In this document: positions 46,101 to 56,600 of the stretch, piece by piece
How positions within the stretch are numbered: the first letter of the stretch is position 1
Layout of the letters: each line of letters starts with the position of its first letter
Origin: Mimachlamys varia
Lineage: Eukaryota; Mollusca; Bivalvia; Pectinida; Pectinidae
Direction: 5' to 3'
Length of the DNA: 64,000 nucleotides
Assembly: GCA_947623455.1 (NCBI GenBank)
Contig: OX392527.1
Span: forward strand, 30,434,201-30,498,200
Translations under genes and position numbers: made by a program
Notes under the pieces: model-generated
The model's database searches: none
The model's input: only the letters and a program-made list of their open reading frames with translations
Told to the model about the DNA's origin: nothing

Positions 46101-49100
46101 GTGTCCATCTGTCAATGATATACATAGGTAAGTGTTCATCTGTCAACAATATACACAGGTAAGTGTCCATCTGTGAATGATATACACAGGTAAGTGTCCA
46201 TCTGTCAATGATATATACAGGTAAGTGTCCAACTGTCAATGATATACACAGGTAAGTGTCCATCTGTCAACAATATACACAGGTAAGCGTCCAATTGTCA
46301 ATGATATACACAGGTAAGTGTCCATCTGTCAATGATATACACAGGTAAGTGTCCATCTGTCAATGATATACACAGGTAAGTGTCCAACTGTCAATGATAT
46401 ACACAGGTAAGTGTCCATCTGTCAACAGTTATACACAGGTAAGTGTCCATCTGTCAATGATATACACAGGTAAGTGTCCATCTGTCAACAATTATACACA
46501 AGTAAGCATCCATCTGTCAACAATAATACACGAGTAAGCATCCATCTGTCAACAATTATACACAAGTAAGCATCCATCTGTCAACAATATACACAGGTAA
46601 GTGTCCATCTTTCAATGATATATACAGGTAAGTGTCCATCTGTCAATGATATATACAGGTTAGTGTCCATCTGTCAATGATATACACAAGTAAGTGTCCA
46701 ACTGTCAATGATATACATAGGTAAGTGTCCATCTGTCAATGATATACATAGGTAAGTGTTCATCTGTCAACAATATACACAGGTAAGTGTCCATCTGTGA
46801 ATGATATACACAGGTAAGTGTCCATCTGTCAATGATATATACAGGTAAGTGTCCAACTGTCAATGATATACACAGGTAAGTGTCCATCTGTCAACAATAT
46901 ACACAGGTAAGCGTCCAATTGTCAATGATATACACAGGTAAGTGTCCATCTGTCAATGATATGCACAGGTAAGTGTCCATCTGTCAATGATATACACAGG
47001 TAAGTGTCCAACTGTCAATGATATACACAGGTAAGTGTCCATCTGTCAACAGTTATACACAGGTAAGTGTCCATCTGTCAATGATATGCACAGGTAAGTG
47101 TCCATCTGTCAACAATATACACAGGTAAGTGTCCATCTGTCAACAATTATACACAAGTAAGCATCCATCTGTCAACAATAATACACGAGTAAGCATCCAT
47201 CTTTCAACAATTATACACAAGTAAGCATCCATCTGTCAACAATATACACAGGTAAGTGTTCATCTTTCAATGATATATACAGGTAAGCGTCCAACTGTCA
47301 ATGATATATACAGGTTAGTGTCCATCTGTCAATGATATAAACAGGTAAGTGTCCATCTGTCAATGATATACACAGGTAAGTGTCCATCTGTCAATGATAT
47401 ACACAGGTAAGTGTCCAACTGTCAATGATGTACACAGGTAAGTGTCCAACTGTCAATGATAAATGCAGGTAAGTGTCCATCTGTCAATGATATATACAAG
47501 TATTAAAGTTTCCATCTGTCAAGAAAATACATGGATAAAAGAATAGAAATAATTTTCTATTCCACATTTCTGGTATCTTGCATCATTCTTATCAACTTTT
47601 AATCAGGACAAAAAAACATTATGTTATAAATACATATATACATACTGACACAGAAGGGTGTCAATGAAAATTATAGCCCCCCCCCCCCCCCCCCCGACCT
47701 TAGCTTGAGACTCTAACTATTAATATACAACAGGGATAATGAGTGGGACATTTTCAGTCATTTTTACAGTTATATCAAAATTAAGTTGGGTCATTCCATG
47801 TAAAATTAATAGAGAATTGGAACATGGAGGGGTAATTTTCAGTTTTCAGTTTCAGTTTGAGGGTCAATGACCCCCATGTCCCCCCCTAGGATGATCCCGG
47901 AACAACTTTTGGACAGTTATGAATGGAACAGGGCCTTGTGGATGATATGAATATGATTTACAATTTGTTTGGTATTTTTCTGGCTTTCAATTACCTGCCA
48001 GTTTACTACATGAAAGAGATAGAAATACTGAAGGGATACATGCATACAAGTATTGATGATAGTTTCCTATCTTTTTCATATCTCAGTATCGTGGCCCAGT
48101 CTGGCCTGGTTGTTGCCCAGTCATAGTCTTGGCCTGGTCCTGATTGTGGCCCGGGCATGTCCTAGTTGTGGTTGTGGCCTGGTCATGGCTGTGGCCTAGT
48201 TGTGGCCTTGTTGTGGTTGTGGCCCAGTCATGGCTGTGGCAAGGTCATAATAATGGCATACTTGTGGCTGTGGCCCAGTCTTGGTCATGTTATGGTCGTA
48301 GTTGTGGCCTGGTCATGGCCCGATTGAGGCCTAGTTGTGGTTGTGCCTGGTCATGGTCATGGCCTGGTTGTGGCCTCGTCGTGGATTTGGTCATGGCCTG
48401 GTTGTGGCCCGGTCAAGGTCATGAATCGGTTGTGGCCTAGTCATGGTTGTGGCTCGGTCGTGGCCTAGTTGTGGCTGTGGCCCGGTCATGGCCTAGTTGT
48501 AGTTGTGGCCCCGGTCATGGTCATGGTTGTGGCCCGGTCATGGCCTAGTTGTGATTGTGGCCCCGGTCATGGTCATGGTTGTGGCCCGGTCATGGCCTAG
48601 TTGTGGTTGTTGCCCGGTCATGGCCTCGTCATGACTGTGACCTAGTCTTGGTCATGGCCCCAGGGATGCTTATGTTTAAGGAGATCAGAGTAGCCCAGGA
48701 AAACCTATTGGTAAGGTGACCTGATATTTTCATGCTCACTTAACCCCAGAAAATTCATAATCAACTCTACATCTACCATCTTTTGACATGAAGGACTCCA
48801 AATGTGTCTTTATGGGGTGAAGGAGTTCAGGAATCAAACCCTGGTCATATATACCACACTGTGCCAACTTACATTTCAACATCCATTCATCACTTGCTGC
48901 ATCATATGTTTCCTTCATTGCTTTACATGTTGTATCTCTGTTCTTGTAATCAGAAACGACGCAATGCATCCATCGCTTCCTTAGAATAAACAATATGTCA
49001 GAGTCCACTTTTCTGTAAAAGAGAAAACACTGATGATCAATACCGATAACATCAGAGTTTTTATAGCCAGTTACATAAAAGTCTGACTATAATGGGATGA

Positions 49101-52100
49101 TAACTGACAGTCGTACTGGGTATAATATACTTTATATGCTTCAATTAAACAACTCTTATACAAAAAGTAAGTTTCTGTATACTGAGCAAATAAAGCCTTG
49201 ATGGAGTACATTTATTTGTCAAGTCTTTTTATCCAATTTTTTTTTTCTCAAAGAGAGAAAACAAGTTTTAGCAACTCTTTTTCTTCTTCTTTTGTACTTA
49301 TTTTGTTTTATCAACAAAAGGTAATGAAGGGTCTAGGAGTAAACAGGGCCATTGTAATTGCAATCAACAATACATTATTGAGGCTATGTAAATATCATCA
49401 CAGCAAAGACAAATATAGTATAAAACAATATATATAATATAAAATTATTTAAAATAATGGATTAATAGCTCAAAGTCATATAAATATTTATATTGAAATT
49501 ATACAAATAATTAAAGATACTAAAATGCTTGCAAGTGAACAACCTGAAACATGGCAGAACTGATCTTTCAGGTAAATTAATTATGGTTTATTGAACAATC
49601 TGTAATATTATATACACAGTCGCCCAGCTTTTCAACACTCTTACTTGTCTCTTTTAAACTGTTGATTTGCTTCGAATCGACACAAAGCATCGTCTGTATA
49701 GCACTCATCTATGGTAGGTACCCTGTTGAACCTTCGGTGATAATAGGGAACAGTTTTACCTTGAAATTTTTCCGCAGTATCTTGACAAAAAAGAAAATTA
49801 AAAGCGCATGTTTAAAATACAAAGTTGGGCATTATTTTATGTATTCAGATACATGTACCGGTATTCTTATTGAATAAAATCTCTCACAAAACAAAAGGCT
49901 CATGGAAACTGTATCACTCACCTGGATATTTGTACAATCATGGAAAAACTAATTGAATTACCTTGCCTTAACATGCTTAAGAACATTGAGGACTATATAA
50001 ATGGATTTTTTAACTACACTATATAACATGGGTGGCAATAGATTTGAAATCTGAATTTCACAACTATGAAATAGGAAGCGAAATGATATTACAACTTCAA
50101 TGATTTGAAAATGGCAAAACACTTAAGAAAGTACAAGTTCATCTTTTCATCGATTCTAATTACATCTAATAATGGAATACATACATATTTTCAAGTTTAC
50201 ATAAAACTTAAAAAGAAATGAAAATATTTCATATGTCTTTAAATAGAACACTTAAAAGCTCATGACAACCAAACTGAGAAATTCGAAGTATGTTGCAAAG
50301 TAATTGTCAGACATATACTGAGATTGTTTCTTTGTACACAAACAGGAATTGAAAACTTAATTTGCGAGCTTTCGAAAACGTCTGTTTCTTTTGTCAAGCA
50401 AAGAGTACAATAGCCGAGTGTCGGTGTTCTGACCGCTGAAATCAGCTCACTACCCAAAATAGGGCGAGTTGGAGAAGTCAGCTGTCAAAAACGTAGCGCG
50501 ACATTTCGTCCAAATGTACTCTAGTATTACAGGTAGACAGAGGGACGGGTAAGATGGTTACCCATTCCGCCCCTTATTGGATGTTTGCTTGACAAAGGAA
50601 CCAGACGTTTTCGAAAGCTCGCAAATTAAGTTTTCAATTCCTGTTTGTGTACAAAGAAACAATCTCAGTATATATCATTCATACCAAACTATTGAATCTT
50701 ATTCCTAATAATTGTCAGACACATGTATTTTTGGCAATATCAGAGGGTGGCAAACTTATTTAGAAAATTATATTGAAAAACAATCTGTTCAAAGAATTTA
50801 GTTGGCAGTTTGTGAGGGTGGCAGTGGGTAGTACCATAGTTTACCAGGAATAAACCCCTACCCTCTGAGAAAAATAACTGATCAAAAAGTAGGGAGGGGG
50901 CTTATTTATGGTACTGGGAAGTTATAGGTTGAGGAAGGACTGCATCCAAAATCTCATCCTTGTGACCTCAAAAGTAGGTCAAACTAATTTATGATTATTT
51001 GAGAAAACTTTAGAACAAACTGTCTAAGGTACATAATTTGGTCTAGCTGCGATAACTTACCTGGTAGGTCTAAATGATGAGATAATTTTTTATTTTTATA
51101 TATGGCGTCATTATATAGAGCTACGAAGTGATCCCATGCCTGCTGGTGGATGCACATCAATGTGTCAATCTATAAGATTTTATTTACCTGTTAATAAGAC
51201 TAGGCCTCATGCAGGGTTTCCCCGGCTCACAAAAACCTGTATTTTGACTTCTTAAATTGTCAAAGGACTCCCAATATTGATAAAAGTTTACTATATATTA
51301 TGTTTATTTTAAATTTTGAGTCCCAAGACTCTTTATTCATAAAATTTGGGGGTCCCAGGCAAACCCTGCCTCATATGAGTATTAAATTAAATATGTTGTC
51401 AAAATAATACAGCATTGCTGAAATATTGAATTTTACTGTGATTTTATTTTCACAAAATTAGCAAAATCAGAAATATAATATTATATATGATTCCTTCTTG
51501 AGAATTGAGAGACACATAAACAAGATCATGTGTGATGTACATTTTTTCAAATCTTGTTTTGATATATATGGCGTGCACAGCCAAATATTTGGTCGAAAAA
51601 TTGAGAGGAGCTCTTCAGAAAAAAACCCCCATGCAAATACTAATCTAAGTCTTAATCATGGCTGCCACTTCTGATTTCTGTATATGCCTCGCTATGTAAA
51701 TTTGAAACTTATTTAGCGACATTTTTGGTGGATTTTAAATTGAAGTTAGGTAGCTAGATAGGAAATCCACAGAAATGGTTTATATTTTATAAATATGTTT
51801 ACTAGTAAGATGATCGGCTGATAACTTACAGATAAGTATATGATGCAAAAATCGCCCCAGTGTGAATAACATCAGACTTGCTCCATTACAAGGCATTGGC
51901 AGAGCTATATGAAGCGGGGTAATTATTAGTACTAATATTGGTTTAGGATTGATATATTATGCTATGAACCTAATGTAATCTAATGTTATCTTCTTTTCCG
52001 GGAGGCACATGCAGTGGTCTAGTCCGAAGGGTTCTGACTCTCGGACCCGCTAAATATTTTGACGACAGGCGGGAGCGAGAGTCAGAATTCCTCATTAGGT

Positions 52101-53231
52101 AAAAAGTGGAAATTTTACCAACCCGTGCACGGGTCACTGTTTAAGCTGCGTTTTATGATATGAAACATTTTCGATCACATGTATATAAAGTATCAATGGA
52201 AAGAACAGATATCTTTCTACTAACCTACACATTTAATAAAGTCAAAAATAAAACCAGTTTCCTGACATCTGTTTGAAAATGGCCCTGCGTCGCGAGATCC
52301 CGCGAGAATTACTTTCTCGACCTATCTAATTTTGATCATGTGACATTAGGCTGCGGCCATTTTCAAACAGATGTCATGAAAGTGGTTATTTTTTTAGAAA
52401 TGGATGACGACAGTTGGTTTACGACCTCCTGTGACTTGATTAAATGTGTAGGTTAGTAGAAAAATATCTGTTCTTCCCATTGATACGTAATTTACATGTG
52501 ATCGAAAATGTTTCATATTATAAAACACGTCTTAAAAGGCGGCCCATGCAATGGGTCGGTAAAATTTCCACTTTTAAACTAAAGAGGAATTCTGACCCTC
52601 GCACCCGCCTGTCGTCAAAAAATTTAGCGGGTCCAAGCTTTAAGAGTCAGAACCCTTCGGACTAGCAGTGGTCTAGTGGTAGAATGTCTGGCTCATGATC
52701 GAAGGGTTGTTCGAGTCCCGGTCAAGGCCACTTGTGTTGTATCCGTGAACAAGATACTGCATTTACTCCGCTTGTTCCATTGTACTCAGCTGTTATGAGT
52801 ACGTGGTTGGTGGAGGTACATGTACAGTACAGTACTCAAATTGTAGAATGCTACATGTAGCTAGCTCTTTGTTAAATCTATGTAAGAATTTTATAACAGC
52901 AGAAAACTAAGGCCACACTACATGGGATTTTAAATAAGCATTCTCATGATTTTGTTATCATTAAAAAAAAACCATATAAGCTGCATATCATGCCATATTA
53001 TGTATCTATGCATCATATGAATGCAGCAGCATTTTGGCTACGTGCAAAAAAAACCTAAGTTTGTTTGCTACATGAAAACACTAAGTTTGTGTGTGAGCTT
53101 CATGGATTCATGTTACCTTTTATCAAAGTGGCAGGAGCATCAAATAAGACAGAGATGGCGGTCCTTGCAAACTGTGAATATACCGAAATGGTTGAATCTC
53201 CCTTAGGCTTATCGTCGCCCTTTCCCGACAT
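43118..53231 (-). CDS. NDUFB10: NDUFB10, complex I subunit PDSW (4 exons, 173 aa)
   Basis: Accessory subunit of mitochondrial NADH:ubiquinone oxidoreductase, on the intermembrane-space side of the membrane arm. Exons: 53117-53231 (MSGKGDDKPKGD...), 49645-49780, 48873-49012, 43118-43248 (stop TAG). All have GT/AG borders, phases join, and the total of 173 residues equals the family length (human 172). Matches to the human protein: PYYHRRFNRVPTIDEC versus YYHRQYRRVPDITEC, FKRDKKVDSDI versus WKRDYKVDQEI, and KQKHRMVHERR versus KQRQRMLQERK. The cysteine pairs C-x6-C (ECYTDDALC) and C-x11-C (HCVVSDYKNRDTTC) have human spacing, consistent with intermembrane-space oxidative folding. The donor of exon 3 (AAAT|GTAAGT) is inside a longer open frame, which hides the true exon end. 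Intron 3 holds a 4.3-kb minisatellite. Confidence 0.95.
43249..47525. repeat. 31-bp minisatellite, about 138 copies, seeded by NDUFB10 exon 4 acceptor
   Basis: Plus-strand unit AAGTGTCCATCTGTCAACAA TATACACAGGT. In NDUFB10 sense this reads TGTATATTGTTGACAG|ATGGACACTTACC; the real acceptor is TGTATTTTGTTGACAG|ATGGACACTTAAC, so each unit copies the acceptor plus the first 11 bases of exon 4. Higher-order copies of 19 units (589 bp) can be followed by the marker ACTGTTAACAACATAAAC at about 43369, 43959, 44550 and 45140. The rightmost 1.5 kb has different variant order. Confidence 0.96.
47677..47695. repeat. Poly-C run of 19
   Basis: Nineteen consecutive C on the plus strand, inside NDUFB10 intron 3. 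The exact length should be treated with caution because homopolymers are error-prone. Confidence 0.85.
48084..48660. repeat. Degenerate minisatellite (TGGCCCGGTCATGGCCTAGT)
   Basis: Units of 6-bp multiples built from GTGGCCTAGTTGTGGTTGTG and GCCCGGTCATGGCC, well preserved at 48430-48620. It is in NDUFB10 intron 3, about 210 bp from the exon 3 donor and not derived from it. The frames through it are compositional. Confidence 0.88.
49781..50312. other. NDUFB10 intron 1, no recognisable content
   Basis: AT-rich intron sequence left of a foldback element. Short frames here have no support. Confidence 0.5.
50313..50674. mobile_element. Foldback element in NDUFB10 intron 1
   Basis: Long inverted arms: ATATACTGAGATTGTTTCTT, TGTACACAAACAGGAATTGA, GCGAGCTTTCGAAAACGTCT at the left and their complements (AGACGTTTTCGAAAGCTCGC ... 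CTCAGTATAT) at the right, about 95 bp each. The word TAATTGTCAGACA occurs at 50301 and again at about 50707, which may be a target-site duplication of a slightly longer insertion. Confidence 0.85.
51211..51368. mobile_element. hAT-like MITE, about 158 bp
   Basis: Ends GCAGGGTTTCC and GGCAAACCCTG are inverted, and the flanks carry the direct repeat CCTCAT (51205-51210, 51369-51374). CAGGGTTT...AAACCCTG ends are typical of hAT MITEs. Intron 1 of NDUFB10. Confidence 0.7.
52001..52880 (+). mobile_element. tRNA-derived SINE interrupted by a MITE
   Basis: The head lies at 52001-52019 and the body at 52665-52880, after the inserted element. The right part has a perfect pol III A box TGGTCTAGTGG (52669-52679) and B box GTTCGAGTC (52709-52717), as in a tRNA. 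The tail beyond about 52730 has no recognised domain. The two halves overlap by the target-site duplication of the inserted MITE. Confidence 0.75.
52020..52664. mobile_element. MULE-like MITE with long inverted repeats
   Basis: Ends TAGTCCGAAGGGTTCTGACT and AGTCAGAACCCTTCGGACTA; the arms are about 270 bp (shared inner words GGCGGGAGCGAGAG / CTCGCACCCGCC, ACCCGTGCACGGGTCACTG, TTTCGATCACATGTA). The 9-bp flank GCAGTGGTC is present on both sides (52011-52019, 52665-52673). Long arms with a 9-bp duplication suggest the Mutator superfamily. A half copy is at 40110-40405. Confidence 0.85.
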
Positions 53232-53643
53232 TGTGGATAGTGACCTACCGGAAATGTGTCTGTAAGGTACTGACTACGACATCAACTTCCGGTATATCAA
53301 AACACAAAAATACATAACTTTTACATATTTCAAACACTATTTATGTTCGTTCAGTTGCAAAATATATTTCATCATATGTACTTGATATATTTATTTTAAT
53401 TATTGTATATTTACTGTAAATTAGCATCAGGTGAATGTCGTAAACACCGGTTTGACTAATAATAATATAAAGAACACATAAACAAGCATGTTTTGGCTTT
53501 TAAACAAATGAGGAGGCCACTCAAAACCCATCTACCGAAAGAAAATATTCTCAAAAGGATTACAATATCTTTAAGAAGATTTCTACGTTCCAGGTCAAAG
53601 GTCACAGATACATGCACTATGGGACCGACATACGGCTTATCTG
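53232..53643. promoter_or_regulatory. Shared (bidirectional) promoter of NDUFB10 and RPL3
   Basis: The start codons of the two divergent housekeeping genes are 434 bp apart. ETS/GABP-like motifs ACTTCCGG (53285-53292) and CCGGAAA (53248-53254) lie near the NDUFB10 start. On the RPL3 side the pyrimidine tract CCTTTTT at 53644 is a likely 5'TOP transcription start. No TATA box was seen at the expected place for either gene. Confidence 0.6.
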
Positions 53644-53650
53644 CCTTTTT
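53644..53650 (+). promoter_or_regulatory. RPL3: 5'TOP-like start of RPL3 mRNA
   Basis: CCTTTTT 16-22 bases before the ATG, followed directly by the splice donor after the ATG (ATG|GTAAGA). Ribosomal protein mRNAs start at a C followed by pyrimidines; the exact start base is inferred. Confidence 0.5.
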
Positions 53651-53665
53651 GAGTCGACGGCCATC

Positions 53666-56600
53666 ATGGTAAGACGTGGGTTATTGATGCGAAGTCAATC
53701 TATCGTCATCGGTTATTTAATTGAACAAATTAAAAGATACACGATTAATTATAAATACTTACATAGTTACTAATGTTACGTTAACAATATTTTTTTTATA
53801 AGGTGTAAAATGACGCAGTTTGGCGGTTATAGATTAGGCCTATATTGTACATCTTTTTATTGTATGCCTTTTGCATGTACATGTATGTGCACGTGTTGGG
53901 ACAAAAATTGCTTGGGTGAAATAAAAACAAAAATGATCCCAAACTCATACAGAACAGATATGTTTTTTAATGCTCTATTTAACTATATTCCTAGGAATTT
54001 GTGTGATGGCAATTGCCCTGCCTGCCCTGGGCTGGTTATAGTGGTTCTTCTTATATTTTGGGTGATTCCATCAGTATTGATGATTATATCACTTGGTCTG
54101 ACCACAGTGGCGTGAGAAAAGGTTATTTACAGTGGGGTTTTTTTGTGCAGTTAGGATAAAAGGAGGTAAAAGCTGGTGTGGTGTTCAGTTGATTAGGGCT
54201 TCAAGGGCTACGTAGAGAATATATGTGCCTTGAAGTCCGAGAGTGTAGTGCAATGTACTGCTCTGCTGCTCGAGTTGTTGCATTAACTCGGGCCACGAGT
54301 CTCTGACATGGCCGAACCACATGTATATAATGTGTATCAGCCTCGTCGGTCAACAGTTATCCAAACAACTACTCTATCCACATGTACAAACCTCGTCCGA
54401 TGTTTTACACCAATATTGGCAATGAATAGTATTGAAGCAGTTATAACTGGCCAGGTCCAACTAATTTGGTCAAGATTGTACATCTTCAAGATCTGGATGG
54501 TCCAGGCAAGAATGGAACCCAGTTGGAATGTTGATATCTTGAAATATGTATATTTGGATATAGGCTAAAGCTATGCAGGGTTCACATGGGGCCTCCTTAA
54601 AAAGCCTTCACTTGGGGTATTTGAAAAATCTTTGAATTTTGGCGTTAAGCATTTCAGTATATAATTATCCAAGTCTTGCTTTTCTATCACATCTAATTTT
54701 CACATTTATATAAAAAGAAAAAAACAGATTTGCGAAATAGAAATGCGCATTATGGTGATCATGATGTCTTCTCCCAGTAGCCTTTGCACAGGTTTTTATT
54801 GTTGGAGGGGAGATAACTCCCACTGACTATTTGCTTACATTTGAATTGACGGTTGTCTGCTTCTGCTAGCGCAGGCCAAATTGGGGAAATGTCGTATTAA
54901 CACCATTAGAAAATCAGAGATATTGTGTAAGTAAAGGTTAAATTAGACAATGTATAGTTATTTTTTTATTTAATGGACATCTATAAGCAGCTTTTTTTTT
55001 GTTCTTTTGTTCCCTCTGAGGCTGACTTGTCAGGTATGAATAACCTTGAAATTTTAGTTAAAGCCTTGAATTTGGTTAGACATAATCTGTATGAACCCTG
55101 CTATGTTTCAGTCGTTCATTGCTTGCTTGTTGGGCTAAAGTCTTGTGTCCCAATTTCAAACATTGATGGGCGTTGCAATAAGCTGACCATTATAGAATAA
55201 TGTGTCAACTTTATCAGAATGTTGAAGCCTGCAATTATGGTCTGTTTCAGTGCAATTAGCTGTTTGTGATTTGCCTAATATTATGCTGTAATCTGCTAAA
55301 ATGTGCTATCCCTAGAATGGATGCACAAAACTCCTAATGGACTAGGTAACGTGCAAAAGATGTGGCATGAATGCCATTCAATGTCGGGCGTTGGCACAAT
55401 GAGAAACTCCACAGTTTTTTTTTGTTTACGATAGGTTATGTCCCTTGCATTATCTGTTAGATACACATCGACAAGTTCGTTATGAAGGTAGTCTGATTGA
55501 AGATTGAATATCTCCAGTTGAAGAAAATGATTTCAGCAATTACAATTACCAACAAAAAATTAGAATTTCCCCTTTTGTTTTTTTCAGTCGCACAGGAAAT
55601 TCTCAGCACCCCGTCATGGGTCAAAAGGCTTTCTACCTAAGAAGAGGGCTAGCCGTCATAGGGGCAAAGTAAAGGCTTTCCCAAAGGATGACAAGAACAA
55701 GCCTGTCCATTTGACAGCTTTTATTGGTTACAAAGCTGGCATGTCCCACATTGTTCGTGATGTAGACCGACCTGGATCAAGTATGTAAATGTAGCCCAAG
55801 ATCCATTTTAAAATGAAGAATGCATGTCTACCTATAGCTACCTAACATATTTTTCAGAGGATAATTGAAACAATTAATTTGGCCCAAATTATTCTATTAA
55901 ACTTAAGTAGACAAAATTTTGTCGGCACTTTGAAACCTTGCTACAGTACCAGAATGCTCCAATATATTGGTCCCAAGCTATACCCTGGACCCAGTCCATA
56001 CAAGACATTAGATGAAGGCTAACCAAGGGTTTTCAAAAGATAATAGAACAATCGTCATGACCACAGTATGCTGTACCTGTTACAGGGTTCTCATTGAAAG
56101 CCGGTTGCTGACAAAAGTAGCCGTTATTCAACAACTTTGAGCTGGCTATTTTTCAGAAGTTTATACATGTCAACATTACAGAATGTGAAAATTCAACCAG
56201 CTATTCTTTCGAAGTCAACCAATTATTACAAAACTAAGTGAGAACACTGTTTACTAAATTTGGCAGTATTTTTATTCGAAAATGATGTTTACAATAGTGG
56301 TGGTTTGCAAATAACGATTTTCAGTTTTTCAAGGTATTGTTATTTCAGCTTTGATATAATTAATCAGACTGAAATTTTCGACTTTTTAAAACTTGGGAAG
56401 TCGCTAAAGGTACCTTTGCAATTTTGTCATGGGCGATATAAAATTGAGATTATTCTGGTACCGGTTGTAACACCGACATATATTCATGATCCTGTTTGAT
56501 CACTGAACAGTTGGTCAAGTCCACATTTTGTAATTTTAGAATCCAACAAGAAAGAAATTGTGGAAGCCGTGACCATCATTGAGACGCCACCCATGGTTAT

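Noticed and set aside
43249..47525. CRISPR-like array (31-bp units)
   Set aside because: Units are directly adjacent with no unique spacers, and the host is a eukaryote. The same applies to the 49-bp and 51-bp arrays.
48736..49012. Extending NDUFB10 exon 3 to the end of its open frame (...RCRVDYEFSGVK)
   Set aside because: The donor at AAAT|GTAAGT gives the right phase and the human-like continuation into exon 4, while the longer frame has no donor in a compatible phase.
54072..54101. Possible box C/D snoRNA in RPL3 intron 1 (TTGATGAT ... CTGA)
   Set aside because: Box C has a weak first base, the boxes are only about 20 bases apart, there is no terminal stem and no recognised rRNA target.
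53810..54115. 101-codon frame with hydrophobic segments and many cysteines
   Set aside because: It lies inside RPL3 intron 1 with no support beyond length; likely chance.
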